Below, piece after piece: positions 10,486 through 18,713 of a DNA stretch of 64,000 nt (positions are counted from its first letter, which is position 1; each line of letters opens with the position of its first letter). The position numbers were made by a program, and so were the translations under genes. The DNA lies in assembly GCF_963422545.1 (NCBI RefSeq), contig NZ_OY730232.1, positions 186,001-250,000 on the forward strand, in the 5' to 3' direction. The notes beneath the pieces were generated by a model. It was not told the DNA's origin. It was given only the letters and a program-made list of their open reading frames with translations, and made no database searches. This stretch comes from an uncultured Flavobacterium sp. (lineage in GTDB: Bacteria > Bacteroidota > Bacteroidia > Flavobacteriales > Flavobacteriaceae).

Positions 10486-11229
10486 ACTATGTGTTTTAAA
10501 TCATTAAAAAATCAGATCCAATTGAAAATCATTTTTAAACTATTTAAATACCGCAATAGCAGATTAAGACTATAAAGAAAGATCTTGAAAATGTGCAAAA
10601 AAGAAATAATAACAAAGTACTTTTTTATCTATTAAATGTGGTATTTAAATTAAACAATCAGTATTTTTAAGTTAGATAGAAGGACATTAAAAAAGATGGT
10701 CAGTTTATTGTTTTTAAAAACCTAAATCAGTTGAATAAACTGTAGTAACAATTTACAAAATATTAATCAATCTGTTAAAAAAACAGAGAATTATAATCAA
10801 TAATTTGTTGTTTTTAAGTTAATTCTCATAAATATATATTTTTCATGTAATTCATCATTAAAAAAATGTAGCTCATCTGATAAATTAAATGTGTTATTTT
10901 CAGTTATTTAATAAAAACATGACGATTTAAAAAAAAAAATGTTAAAATTAAAATTTAATACCAAAAAAAAACGTCAGGACAATTCCATTTGGCTAAAATT
11001 TATTTCAAAAAAAAAGCCATTTCAAAACAAGAAACGACCTTAAAAACATAAGTTAAATAAGACTAAAGTGTAATTTTATAAATAGTATTTGAGCCTTCCT
11101 CCAAAGTTATTTTTAGCAATAAAATTTGATTTTGGAAAGACAGTGGACATGCTAACCAAAAATAGAGATTGAGTTAAGGGAAAAGTCTCATTTATCCGAA
11201 ATGGGATTGATTTCTTTTTTTTGATCGGG
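10486..11229. other. AT-rich intergenic stretch
   Basis: This stretch holds the upstream region of the adhesin gene, with many A and T runs. I see no convincing coding frame, RNA gene or repeat family in it. A short minus-strand frame that overlaps its right end (11076-11270) runs across the 54-codon ORF at 11230-11394 and is not believed. Confidence 0.5.
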
Positions 11230-11394
11230 TTAAGTAGAAAATGAATTAAGATAGAAATCTTCACTTTCATCAGCGATATGAATGATCTCAGTATATCCCT
11301 TTGTAATTAAAGTCCCTTTTAGTTTTAAAACTTTAAGCTCATTGCTGTTGTCAATTTCCTTTCTCACCCGCAGCTTTATAGTTTTATCCATCAT
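11230..11394 (-). CDS. Small hypothetical protein, 54 residues
   Basis: The frame starts with two ATG codons (11394 or 11391) and ends in TAA at 11230. The product begins MMDKTIKLRVRKEIDNSNE and ends EDFYLNSFST. It is highly charged, has no membrane segment, and its codon use looks like that of neighbouring genes. I do not recognise a family. It lies about 240 bp downstream of the AbiEii-like toxin gene on the same strand and could be a third gene of that module or an unrelated orphan. Its short length keeps confidence moderate. Confidence 0.45.
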   Translation of the reverse strand: MMDKTIKLRVRKEIDNSNELKVLKLKGTLITKGYTEIIHIADESEDFYLNSFST

Positions 11395-11630
11395 CTTGTC
11401 TTTTGAATCGTTAATTGGATAAATTTATAAAAATAAATCAAGTAAATTATCCTGCAATAGAGAATATTAAATAGGGTTCCGACTCTACTATTCTTCTGGG
11501 CATTCTTCTGCGTTTAAAACCGAAATACAGGCAAAAACTTTTATTTTTTTTTAAATTTTTTTTATTTCAGGGGTATCCCCTTAGAATAGGTTATTTCCCC
11601 CTGGAAGATTTTAATTCTAATCATAAAAAA

Positions 11631-12281
11631 TTAATCTCCCAATGCTTTAATTAAATCAATTATATCAAGTTTAATAAGCTCCCAATGTCTTCCCCTTAGA
11701 CACAGTGGTTCAAAATCATCATCAGCCTGGCTAAAGTCCATGAATTTTTCCTTGAGCAATTCCCTGTCATGGGTATAGGGATACCGTTTTTTATGCAATT
11801 CAAACATTTCTTGGATCGTAAAATCATCCTTTAGTCTGTCGATGTCCCAGAAATCTTTCTTTCTTCCGGTTCGCTGTACCACATCAAGCTTCATGGCCGT
11901 AATCTCCGCTTTGCTCGCCAGCCTGATGCTGCCTGATCCTTGTACAGTATCTATGAAATGGTCTGTGTAATACAAATCCAGTTTTACGCTCTCATCAGCA
12001 CTGCGTCCAACATAATAGGATTTCCCCATGCCAATGGGTGCAATATCCATACTGTCTACATAAAAATAATGTCCCCTGAGATAGTCATCCATAACCTTAA
12101 AGTCCAGGCTTCCATAATCCGCATCACTAAAAAGATCAATATCCATAGACATCCTGTGCCCGTAATACAGACTCAGCGCCGTTGCGCCAACAAGGCGAAA
12201 GGATTCAAATTCCTTGGCCTGCATGAGATCTTCCAAAATAGCCCTTAAAAGTGGGGTAACGGTATTGAAATGTAATGGCAT
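11631..12281 (-). CDS. AbiEii/AbiGii-type nucleotidyltransferase toxin
   Basis: A 216-residue protein. The stretch VGATALSLYYGHRMSMDIDLF (about residues 31-51) is the nucleotidyltransferase core of the AbiEii family: a G-x-T-A-L-x-L turn followed by an R-x-S-x-D-I-D-L-F metal-binding pair of aspartates. A later K-(L/M)-D-V-V-Q-R-T-x-R-K-K-D-x-W-D-I motif is also typical. AbiEii proteins act as toxins, in characterised members by modifying nucleotides or tRNA, and can abort phage infection. The gene follows a helix-turn-helix antitoxin-like gene on the same strand (105-bp gap), which fits a toxin-antitoxin or abortive-infection pair. It is shorter than classical AbiEii (about 300 residues), as is common for the Bacteroidota version. 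Confidence 0.75.
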   Translation of the reverse strand: MPLHFNTVTPLLRAILEDLMQAKEFESFRLVGATALSLYYGHRMSMDIDLFSDADYGSLDFKVMDDYLRGHYFYVDSMDIAPIGMGKSYYVGRSADESVKLDLYYTDHFIDTVQGSGSIRLASKAEITAMKLDVVQRTGRKKDFWDIDRLKDDFTIQEMFELHKKRYPYTHDRELLKEKFMDFSQADDDFEPLCLRGRHWELIKLDIIDLIKALGD

Positions 12282-12386
12282 GATAGGTTGATGTTTTGCG
12301 CTTTTAGGAGGTATTGTTTTTTGCTTTTTCTTTATTTGTTTCTTGCTTTTCCTGTTCCCCGCTTTTCTTGTTTCTTGCGCTTTTTT

Positions 12387-12857
12387 TTATGAATTTAAAA
12401 TAATACTAACGGTATCAGGTCCATAAAAGTGTGTAATCTCTTTTTTTTCTTCCTCGTTTCCTCGCTCAAAAACTCTTTTGATAACCGCTTTTTTTTGTTT
12501 TTCCCAGTCTATCTTCTCAATAGCTGTATCCCAGAACAGGACTTTTCTGAGTTTTGTTAAATCAGGCTTTTGCTCTTTTTTGTTTTTCTGCTGTTTTTCT
12601 TTCTTTTTCTCCTTTTCAATATCATAATACACCTGCAGGATCATAAAATATCCCTCTTCGATCTCCAATACCCTCTCGATCTTCAGTGCCAGAGGGGTAT
12701 TCATCCTGCGCTTACCCTTGGTAATAGCTGTCAGGGTCTGTGGAAATTCCCCCAGAGAAAGCGCAAACTGCCCCTTGGCCAGATGACGTTTTTGAAGTTC
12801 CCGCTCCAGTACATAACCCGGATGAATTCCCTTTAAGATATCGATTGTCGTTTTCAT
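12387..12857 (-). CDS. HigA-like helix-turn-helix antitoxin
   Basis: A 156-residue protein. Residues 8-75 form an XRE/HigA-type DNA-binding fold: HPGYVLERELQKRHLAKGQF, then a recognition region around LGEFPQTLTAITKGKRRMN, then TPLALKIERVLEIEEGYFM. This is typical of plasmid-maintenance antidote proteins. The tail is strongly charged (a KEKKKEKQQKNKKEQK run) and probably disordered until it binds the toxin. The gene is upstream of the AbiEii-like gene, the usual antitoxin-first order, and it probably represses its own promoter. Classical AbiE pairs use an AbiEi winged-helix antitoxin, so this is a variant pairing. HTH assignment is firm; the partner relation is inferred from position. Confidence 0.7.
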   Translation of the reverse strand: MKTTIDILKGIHPGYVLERELQKRHLAKGQFALSLGEFPQTLTAITKGKRRMNTPLALKIERVLEIEEGYFMILQVYYDIEKEKKKEKQQKNKKEQKPDLTKLRKVLFWDTAIEKIDWEKQKKAVIKRVFERGNEEEKKEITHFYGPDTVSIILNS

Positions 12858-12964
12858 ACTGCAAAAATAAACAATTTTGTTTACACATTATAGTTAAATA
12901 AAACAGCCCCGATAATACCCTAGTATACTGCAAATAATAGTCATTGGTCAGAGGAATTTTAAAA

Positions 12965-13603
12965 TTAAAACAAAAAGATTTCTTCGGGTTTTATAACAAA
13001 ATTCCCATGAGGCAGCACCTCAGGTGCCTTGGCTAGCTTTTCTGCCAGGAGTTCCGCAGGAAGCGGCCTGAATTTGATCAGCAGTCCCAGGCTGTTTAAG
13101 AGTACTAAAAATTCTATTATAATTTTCTCTCCCATCCTCTGTGAGTCTTCCCTTATCAACGGCCCCGGCTTGAATATAATATACTGTTCGAAATAAAGTG
13201 CTGCAATTCTTTCTTCTAATTTTCCTTTAATCTTTGAATAAAAAATCCTGCTTTTGGGTGAAGCGCCCAAAGAGGAAACCAATACAAAAGAAGCAATACC
13301 ATTCTCCCTGGCCAGCTCTGCAAATCTGGCAGGGATATCAAAACCGATCCTCCACTGCTTCTCTTTTAACATTGCCACTTTAAGGGTTGTCCCCAAGGCG
13401 GAAAAAGCAACATCACCCATAATAAGTTCCCTGTAAGCATCAAGATGTGAGAAGTTAACAACATGTTCTGTGAGTTTAGGATGTACTTTGCTTGTGGCCT
13501 TTCTCACAAAAATCACAACACTCCTGTAAGCCGCATCCTCTAAGAGTTCATCCACAAGAAACTTCCCTATTGAACCCGTCGCGCCAATAACTAATGCCTT
13601 CAT
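12965..13603 (-). CDS. NAD(P)H-binding Rossmann-fold protein (NmrA/TIP30-like)
   Basis: A 212-residue protein with the dinucleotide-binding motif GATGSIG (residues 7-13) directly after the first beta strand. It also has the family features FVRKATSK, DVAFSALGTT and FVLVSSLGA, and a degraded Y-x-x-x-K region (FYSKIKGKLEE). This matches short atypical SDR proteins of the TIP30/YwnB kind, which reduce or merely sense NAD(P)H. No substrate can be inferred. It sits alone on the minus strand, 107 bp upstream of the antitoxin gene. Confidence 0.7.
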   Translation of the reverse strand: MKALVIGATGSIGKFLVDELLEDAAYRSVVIFVRKATSKVHPKLTEHVVNFSHLDAYRELIMGDVAFSALGTTLKVAMLKEKQWRIGFDIPARFAELARENGIASFVLVSSLGASPKSRIFYSKIKGKLEERIAALYFEQYIIFKPGPLIREDSQRMGEKIIIEFLVLLNSLGLLIKFRPLPAELLAEKLAKAPEVLPHGNFVIKPEEIFLF

Positions 13604-13730
13604 AATAAGGATTTATAGATTGTGGCTGTCCTGTTTCCCCTGACAAGACTTCCACTGGAATTCCACTACAAGGTAATAAAAAAAAGAAGAAGTTTCAACT
13701 CAAAACGGACTAAAAGGACAACCAAGATAG

Positions 13731-14009
13731 TCCCTTTGTATGCTCCGTGCACATAATGGCGACTCTTTAAAACACTGCGTATTTACCAACGAATATTTCA
13801 AAAAGAAAGGTTCCCTTATCTTCTCAGTCAAAATAGATAACAAACCCGTTAAAAGCATTGGGGTATCTCTTTCAAAAATGGAAATAACCCAGTGCCGTGG
13901 TATGAAAAACAAGAATTCTAAAGATCATAAAGTCATTCTGAGCCTGATCAGGAAAAATCTTTATCAGATCAGTTCCCGAATCAAAAAACAAAAAGGGATA
14001 AAAGCCTAA
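13731..14009 (+). pseudogene. PcfJ-like protein, C-terminal fragment
   Basis: The frame is open from 13731 and has an ATG at 13740. It encodes HNGDSLKHCVFTNEYFKKKG, then a beta-strand pair and then EITQCRGMKNKNSKDHKVI. The L-x-H-C-V and Q-C-R-G-x-x-N-K signatures are the conserved end of PcfJ-like proteins, which are several hundred residues long and travel with conjugative elements and plasmids. Only about 90 codons remain and a stop codon closes the frame just upstream, so the gene has lost its 5' part. It marks a former mobile element next to the toxin-antitoxin pair. Confidence 0.6.
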
Positions 14010-14011
14010 AA

Positions 14012-14766
14012 GCGGAAAAACCGAAGAAATTTCGATTTTCCCTTATCATAACCCAGACACTCCAATGATATACAACTGTTTTTTAAGTAAGACTCTACTT
14101 TTGTCTTACCCTGAAATTGCTTCCGGTCTGTAATTTATAATCCTGAATTTAGTTTACATCAAAATTTAAGTTATAGTAATGTTTATTCTTTTTATAGAAA
14201 AGCCATATTACCACAATTCAAACATTCATAACAAAAACAAATCTGCAAGGGCAATATTTTCAGGTTTTGATTCCTGACCCATTTCTACAATTTCTCTGCA
14301 AATACCTGTATTGTTCTTAAATCCCAAGAGCCACTGAGCACCACTAATTTCTAAAATCCATCTAAAAAATGAATCTATTATACACCCAGCCAAGTTCGGA
14401 ACTAGTCTATTTCTGTTCAACATGGCAAAAAAAAAGATGCATCACTCCTGTTGCATCTTTTTTTTTAATTAATATTTTAAAAAGCCCCATAAATATATCG
14501 TTTCTATAAATTTCACCATAAAAAATCCAGAAACTATATCTTCTTAAAATGTTGAATACTAAAATACAAAAAAAATAAATAATTTACTACTTTTTTCTAC
14601 AACTAATTATCAATGCATTAGATAAATTCTTTCTAATCTATGATCTGTCTAACTTCTTGCTAACTTTTAGCATTTATAGCTCTTTTCATTACAACTATTT
14701 CAAATTAGTAGATTCAAATTTATTATCAAATCTGTAAATTAAAAAAAGAATACTATTTTATAATAT
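14012..14766. other. Non-coding stretch with two hairpins
   Basis: An imperfect GGAAAA...TTTTCC hairpin follows the PcfJ fragment at about 14012-14042. A strong terminator is at 14427-14468. A 65-codon minus-strand frame at 14226-14423 lacks a recognisable family and is not called. The remainder is AT-rich and contains the downstream region of the YoaK gene. Confidence 0.4.
14427..14468. terminator. Rho-independent terminator, bidirectional shape
   Basis: The stem AAAAAGATGCA (14431-14441) pairs with TGCATCTTTTT (14452-14462) around a 10-base loop, with an A run before it and a T run after it. It could stop transcription in either direction between the PcfJ fossil and the YoaK gene. Confidence 0.7.
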
Positions 14767-15495
14767 CTATGTAGTTCGCCTGTACTTTCTCTTGAGCATC
14801 ATCATCCTAAACCTCAGGCTATCATATATCAATCCTGATAGTAAAACCCCAACTCCTATAAATAAAACGTGTAATCCAATATTGGAATAAAAAATTCCTC
14901 CAACAATCCCCCCAATAAAAAAAAAGCCGATAATAGTGGCTCGTAATTTTATGGAAACAAATAATTTTTTTCTGAAGATTTCTTCGCGATAAAAAAACAG
15001 CTGAGACAATTCAATTCCAAGATCCGTAAAAAGTCCGGTAAGATGCGTAGTCCTGACAGTAGCATTTGATATTCTTGTTACCAGCGAGTTTTGCAGTCCC
15101 ATGGCAAAAAGCAGACAATAGGCTATAAAATCCGGGTTTTCTAATATTAATTTTTCTCCAAAAAGCCCCATTGCTAACAGAATAGTACTCTCAATGGCAG
15201 TTGGAATTACATAAACATATTTTTCACTTCTACGTAAAAGAAATTCGACCAGCAAACTTGAAAAAAAAGATCCCAGAAAAAAGAAAAAAATGTATAAAAA
15301 ATAAACGATCCCTTGCTTAAAATTAAGTTTAAAAACTTCATCTACAAAAAAAGCAAAATGCCCTGTTACGTTTGTCGTTAGCCTCTGAACGGCTAAAAAA
15401 CCAGCTACATTTACCATTCCCGCGACAAAGGATAATAAAGACGCTATTTTAAGATTATGGCCTAAATTCCTTTTGTTTCCCTGATGTTTGAACAT
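14767..15495 (-). CDS. YoaK family (DUF1275) membrane protein
   Basis: A 242-residue integral membrane protein with about six hydrophobic segments. The first is SLLSFVAGMVNVAGFLAV with the family TTNVTGH motif right after it. The conserved signature LFAMGLQNSLVTRISNATVRTTHLTGLFTDLG (about residues 127-160) identifies the DUF1275/YoaK family. Its biochemical function is not established. The gene stands alone, with no co-directional neighbour within 700 bp on either side. Confidence 0.88.
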   Translation of the reverse strand: MFKHQGNKRNLGHNLKIASLLSFVAGMVNVAGFLAVQRLTTNVTGHFAFFVDEVFKLNFKQGIVYFLYIFFFFLGSFFSSLLVEFLLRRSEKYVYVIPTAIESTILLAMGLFGEKLILENPDFIAYCLLFAMGLQNSLVTRISNATVRTTHLTGLFTDLGIELSQLFFYREEIFRKKLFVSIKLRATIIGFFFIGGIVGGIFYSNIGLHVLFIGVGVLLSGLIYDSLRFRMMMLKRKYRRTT

Positions 15496-15760
15496 TGTAT
15501 TGATTTAAATTTAGAGAATTTCTTTCTTTACATTATTCTCTTAAGTGTATAAGTATAATTGAATCCCGTAACCGGATTTTTTTAGTTTTTACTGTCCTGC
15601 AAGTCTCTTTTGAAGTTTATATTAAAAATTTACTACACAAATCAACTCTTTCAAATGTAGTAACTCAGTTTTACGCCCTTCCATTCAGGTCCTATTGACT
15701 AATTTTTCCAAACTATTGAGTTGTCCTAAAAAAGGTTAACCGATTATTAATGATAAAATT

Positions 15761-15807
15761 AATTAAATCGGAGCAGAATTTGTTTTGTTCCGATTTAATT
15801 TTTTTTT
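15761..15807 (+). terminator. Hairpin with T run, similar to the one at 4835
   Basis: AATTAAATCGGAGCA (15761-15775) pairs with TGTTCCGATTTAATT (15786-15800) and is followed by seven T residues on the plus strand. No plus-strand gene lies upstream within 1.7 kb, so it is either an orphan terminator or part of a small repeat family. The remaining parts of 15496-16200 show no gene. Confidence 0.5.
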
Positions 15808-16200
15808 AATAATGATTTGTGTCTTCATTTTTTGTGTTTTTAGTGACAAGTTATCTTTGGTGAATAGTTTAGTTTCTAAATAAGACCCGAAATAAATAAT
15901 AAAAAGATATAAAGAAAATGAAAAGTTTATTTGTTTTTACAGACCTAAACCAGATACAGTACCTTTTTTTAATGTTCTTTATAATTTTAAAAATCAAGCG
16001 ATTAAATACCCTTTAAAGAAAAACATGGAAAAACATATGAGTATTAAATTTTATATAGATAATTTAAGAAAAACATTAAAGCATTTGTAATTCAGTAATT
16101 TACACAATATAAAAATATTTATTTTTACATATAATTTAATTTCTTTTGTAATTTTGCACCCTTTTTACGATGAATATCAAACAATTACAAATACAACAGA

Positions 16201-16587
16201 ATGACACAATTTATTAAAAAGGGCCTAATTACTGCCTTGTTGTTAATTGCAGTTTTCACTTATGCAGGTAGCAAAAAAGGTAATTATATTTTGAATATAG
16301 CAACTGGAAATGCAAAAATAGTAAGCTTTACTCTGGATACTGTTCAAGACTTATCTTTTTCCATCTATGATCAAAACCACAATTTAGTTTATGCAGGAGA
16401 ATCTGCAGTAAATAAATTAGAGGTCTCAAAAACAATAAGTTTAGAAGATTATCCTGCCGGAACTTATTTCTTAGAAGTGACCGAAAAAGGTAAAGTTATC
16501 AGACATGAAATTAAAGTAGTTGCCAAAAAAGTAAAAACTCTTAAGTTAGACGGATCTGTAAATGAGAGCCCGTCTTTGCGCCGTTAA
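16201..16587 (+). CDS. Small secreted beta-sandwich protein
   Basis: A 128-residue protein with a signal peptide (GLITALLLIAVFTYAG). A single beta-rich domain follows (NYILNIATGNAKIVSFTLDT ... LSFSIYDQNHNLVYAGE ... YPAGTYFLEVTEKGKVIRHE). Its strand order resembles a stand-alone T9SS-tail or DUF3244-like sandwich. Proteins like this are usually annotated only as secretion proteins in Flavobacterium, and no function is known. It is a single-gene unit with its own strong terminator 50 bp downstream. Confidence 0.65.
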   Translation: MTQFIKKGLITALLLIAVFTYAGSKKGNYILNIATGNAKIVSFTLDTVQDLSFSIYDQNHNLVYAGESAVNKLEVSKTISLEDYPAGTYFLEVTEKGKVIRHEIKVVAKKVKTLKLDGSVNESPSLRR

Positions 16588-16633
16588 TTTTTTGCCCCCA
16601 CAATTAAGAACAGCCCAATTTTGGGTTGATTAG

Positions 16634-16663
16634 AAGCAGCTCAATTTTGAGCTGCTTTTTTTT
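16634..16663 (+). terminator. Rho-independent terminator
   Basis: AGCAGCTCA (16635-16643) pairs with TGAGCTGCT (16648-16656) and is followed by eight T residues. It ends the transcript of the small secreted protein gene at 16201-16587. Confidence 0.9.
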
Positions 16664-16767
16664 CTTTATCTAAAACTTTGATCATGGCTGCACTAACTAA
16701 ATACTGAGATCAGATTAAGAATAGATTTCTCATTTTAAACCAGAACAAAATGAGTTTAACTCTCCTG

Positions 16768-16789
16768 CCACTTTTTGTTAGTACATCCA
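16768..16789. repeat. Half copy of the palindromic mobile repeat
   Basis: Only the right arm is recognisable (ACTTTTTGTTAGTACATCCA). The sequence to the left is too diverged to align with the centre or left arm. It is probably a decayed or recombined copy. Confidence 0.6.
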
Positions 16790-16929
16790 AAAAAGTATTT
16801 ATCCATAAAGACAATATTAGTGATATCGGGTATTGATAGTTCAACACCAAAAAAATGAAGATGAAATAAATGTGATCATAAAAAATAATGAGGATACTTA
16901 AATCTGACAGCTAAAAAAAACTGCCAATT

Positions 16930-17259
16930 CTATTGGTACAAAAACGCAATAAACATTTCATTAATCCTTATAAGATAGTACAGGTAATATCTATTAACAT
17001 CTTCAATTTCGGGAATAAAATCATTCAATTTGGCTAAAAAATAGGCTCCCTGATTAAATTCTAAAAACATCAATTCCATTTGAGATTTAATATGTTTTAA
17101 TTCAGACATTACTGCAAAAAAATCATCATGCCACTCATCAAGGGATTCCTTATAAAAATCATCGCTAAAACCCCTACACTGATAGGGAACCAATTCAATG
17201 GCGGAAAGTTCCTCTAAGAAGAACTCTGCTTTTCGAATAAAAAAATCGACTGATCTCAT
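16930..17259 (-). CDS. Hypothetical protein, 109 residues
   Basis: The sequence is acidic and aromatic-rich (MRSVDFFIRKAEFFLEELSA ... YQCRGFSDDFYKESLDEWHDD ... INEMFIAFLYQ) and predicted to be mainly helical. There is no signal peptide or membrane segment. I do not recognise the family. The ATG start is clean and the gene is isolated. Flanking stretches 16664-16929 and 17260-17688 show nothing else beyond a half repeat. Confidence 0.5.
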   Translation of the reverse strand: MRSVDFFIRKAEFFLEELSAIELVPYQCRGFSDDFYKESLDEWHDDFFAVMSELKHIKSQMELMFLEFNQGAYFLAKLNDFIPEIEDVNRYYLYYLIRINEMFIAFLYQ

Positions 17260-17688
17260 AATTAGTATGGTTTATAATAAATTATACTAAAATTTTAACT
17301 CCATAAAAGCAGGTACTTGGATTTTTTTACAAATAAATAAAACACATCCCTACTCTAAAATAATAATATTTTTTTAATCTACGAAAAAAATAAACGCATT
17401 TTCTGTCTTAGGATTTGCTCAAATTAAAGACTGTCATCGATAAAAGCACACTTTATTAAGTCATATTCATTGCTTATCTTTAAATAAAAAGCTCAATTAA
17501 GAGTAATGTATTAAAGTCCAATTAAAAAAAGTCCTTTTATTATAAGAAATATCATCTAAAATTTTTAAATTAGACCTAACCTAAAAAAGGTTTTTCTTAA
17601 AGGCTGTCATCACAATTGACTTATAACTCTTTTAATTAGTTTTTAGTACTTTTTATCATGCCCTTTCTTGTGATAAGGATTAAAAAAA

Positions 17689-18216
17689 ATGCGCGATATG
17701 AAAGTAGGAATAATAGGCATCGGAAATATTACTTTGGAGTTAGCCCGCAGGTCAGCCCGCTCAGGATACGAGGTACTTATAAGTAATCCGCGTGGTACCA
17801 GTACTTTTAAAGATTTGGTACACCAGATGGACGGTAATATTAAATTGGTGAGTACAAATCAAGCAGCTGCAGCTGAACTTATAATACTCTTTCTTAATCG
17901 GGATGACCTGGAAAAGGAACTGCAAATGCTACCGGACATGAAAGGAAAAATTATACTACACACCAACAATCCCATTTTTAATTTGGATACCATTTTGCAT
18001 ATCACTTCAGGTCAGTCATCAAGTCAAGTGGTTGCCTCCTTATTGCCCAATTCACATATTGTAAGGCTTTTCAACCCATTACATGGCCTTACAATTTCTG
18101 ATGGTCACAACAAGGACAAAATAAAAATATTCTTTACAGCGCAGAATCACAAAATAAAAAACCATGTCAAAATTTATTTGGATACCCTAAATTTTACAGG
18201 AATTGATCTTTGTTAA
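17689..18216 (+). CDS. NAD(P)-binding protein, F420/NADP oxidoreductase-like
   Basis: A 175-residue protein. It starts MRDMKVGIIGIGNITLELAR; the second ATG at 17698 is an equally good start. The G-x-G-x-x-x-x-x-x-A dinucleotide loop and the ISNPRGT strand match the NAD-binding domain of F420-dependent NADP reductases and YRDD-like Rossmann proteins. The core I-V-R-L-F-N-P-L-H-G (about residue 124) corresponds to the family V-K-A-F-N motif. The family is usually 190-220 residues, so this version may lack the C-terminal strands. Substrate and cofactor cannot be inferred. Confidence 0.6.
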   Translation: MRDMKVGIIGIGNITLELARRSARSGYEVLISNPRGTSTFKDLVHQMDGNIKLVSTNQAAAAELIILFLNRDDLEKELQMLPDMKGKIILHTNNPIFNLDTILHITSGQSSSQVVASLLPNSHIVRLFNPLHGLTISDGHNKDKIKIFFTAQNHKIKNHVKIYLDTLNFTGIDLC

Positions 18217-18545
18217 AATCCAATAAAATTCTATAGATTGTCTTTTTATGTTATTGTTGCAGTTTTTGGTACGCAAACAGATACCCATTAATTATAAGGA
18301 ATAGTTTTACTTATTTACAGATCGTTACGCTATAAAATTTATTACATTTATGGGGCTTTATTATTCACAACTCCAAGTTGGAGATCGTTTGAATAAGAAA
18401 TAAGCCTTTATAAAAGATTTTAATATTTTTTACTGCTATAAAATCTTATCTTGGTTATAGAAAAATTCAATTGTCATAAAGGATAGCAAAGTTGTTATAA
18501 TCAAACCAACTTCCATTTGATTAATTTCTATGGCAATTATTTATG

Positions 18546-18567
18546 GCCCTCTCAAAAGAGGGCTTTT
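18546..18567 (+). terminator. Rho-independent terminator
   Basis: GCCCTCT (18546-18552) pairs with AGAGGGC (18557-18563) around a CAAA loop, with TTTT after it. It probably ends the 17689-18216 transcript, although it is 330 bp downstream. The interval 18217-18545 has no gene. Confidence 0.7.
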
Positions 18568-18642
18568 AAATTATTCTATTGACACTGGAGTATAATTTTC
18601 TATATCTATAAGTAATTTCTTTTAAATTAATATTTAATTAAA

Positions 18643-18674
18643 AGGCTGTCCGAAAATTACTTTTCACACAGCCT
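18643..18674 (-). terminator. Terminator of the OmpA-family gene
   Basis: The minus strand reads AGGCTGT, an 18-base loop, ACAGCCT and then a T-rich tract. It lies 40 bp past the stop codon of the OmpA-family gene. Confidence 0.6.
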
Positions 18675-18713
18675 CATATCTAACTATAAAAACCAAACTA
18701 TATCTTATTGTCT

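Noticed and set aside
14226..14423. A 65-codon minus-strand frame ending near a strong terminator
   Set aside because: No family resemblance, no co-directional partner and no clear ribosome binding site; an open frame this short is expected by chance.
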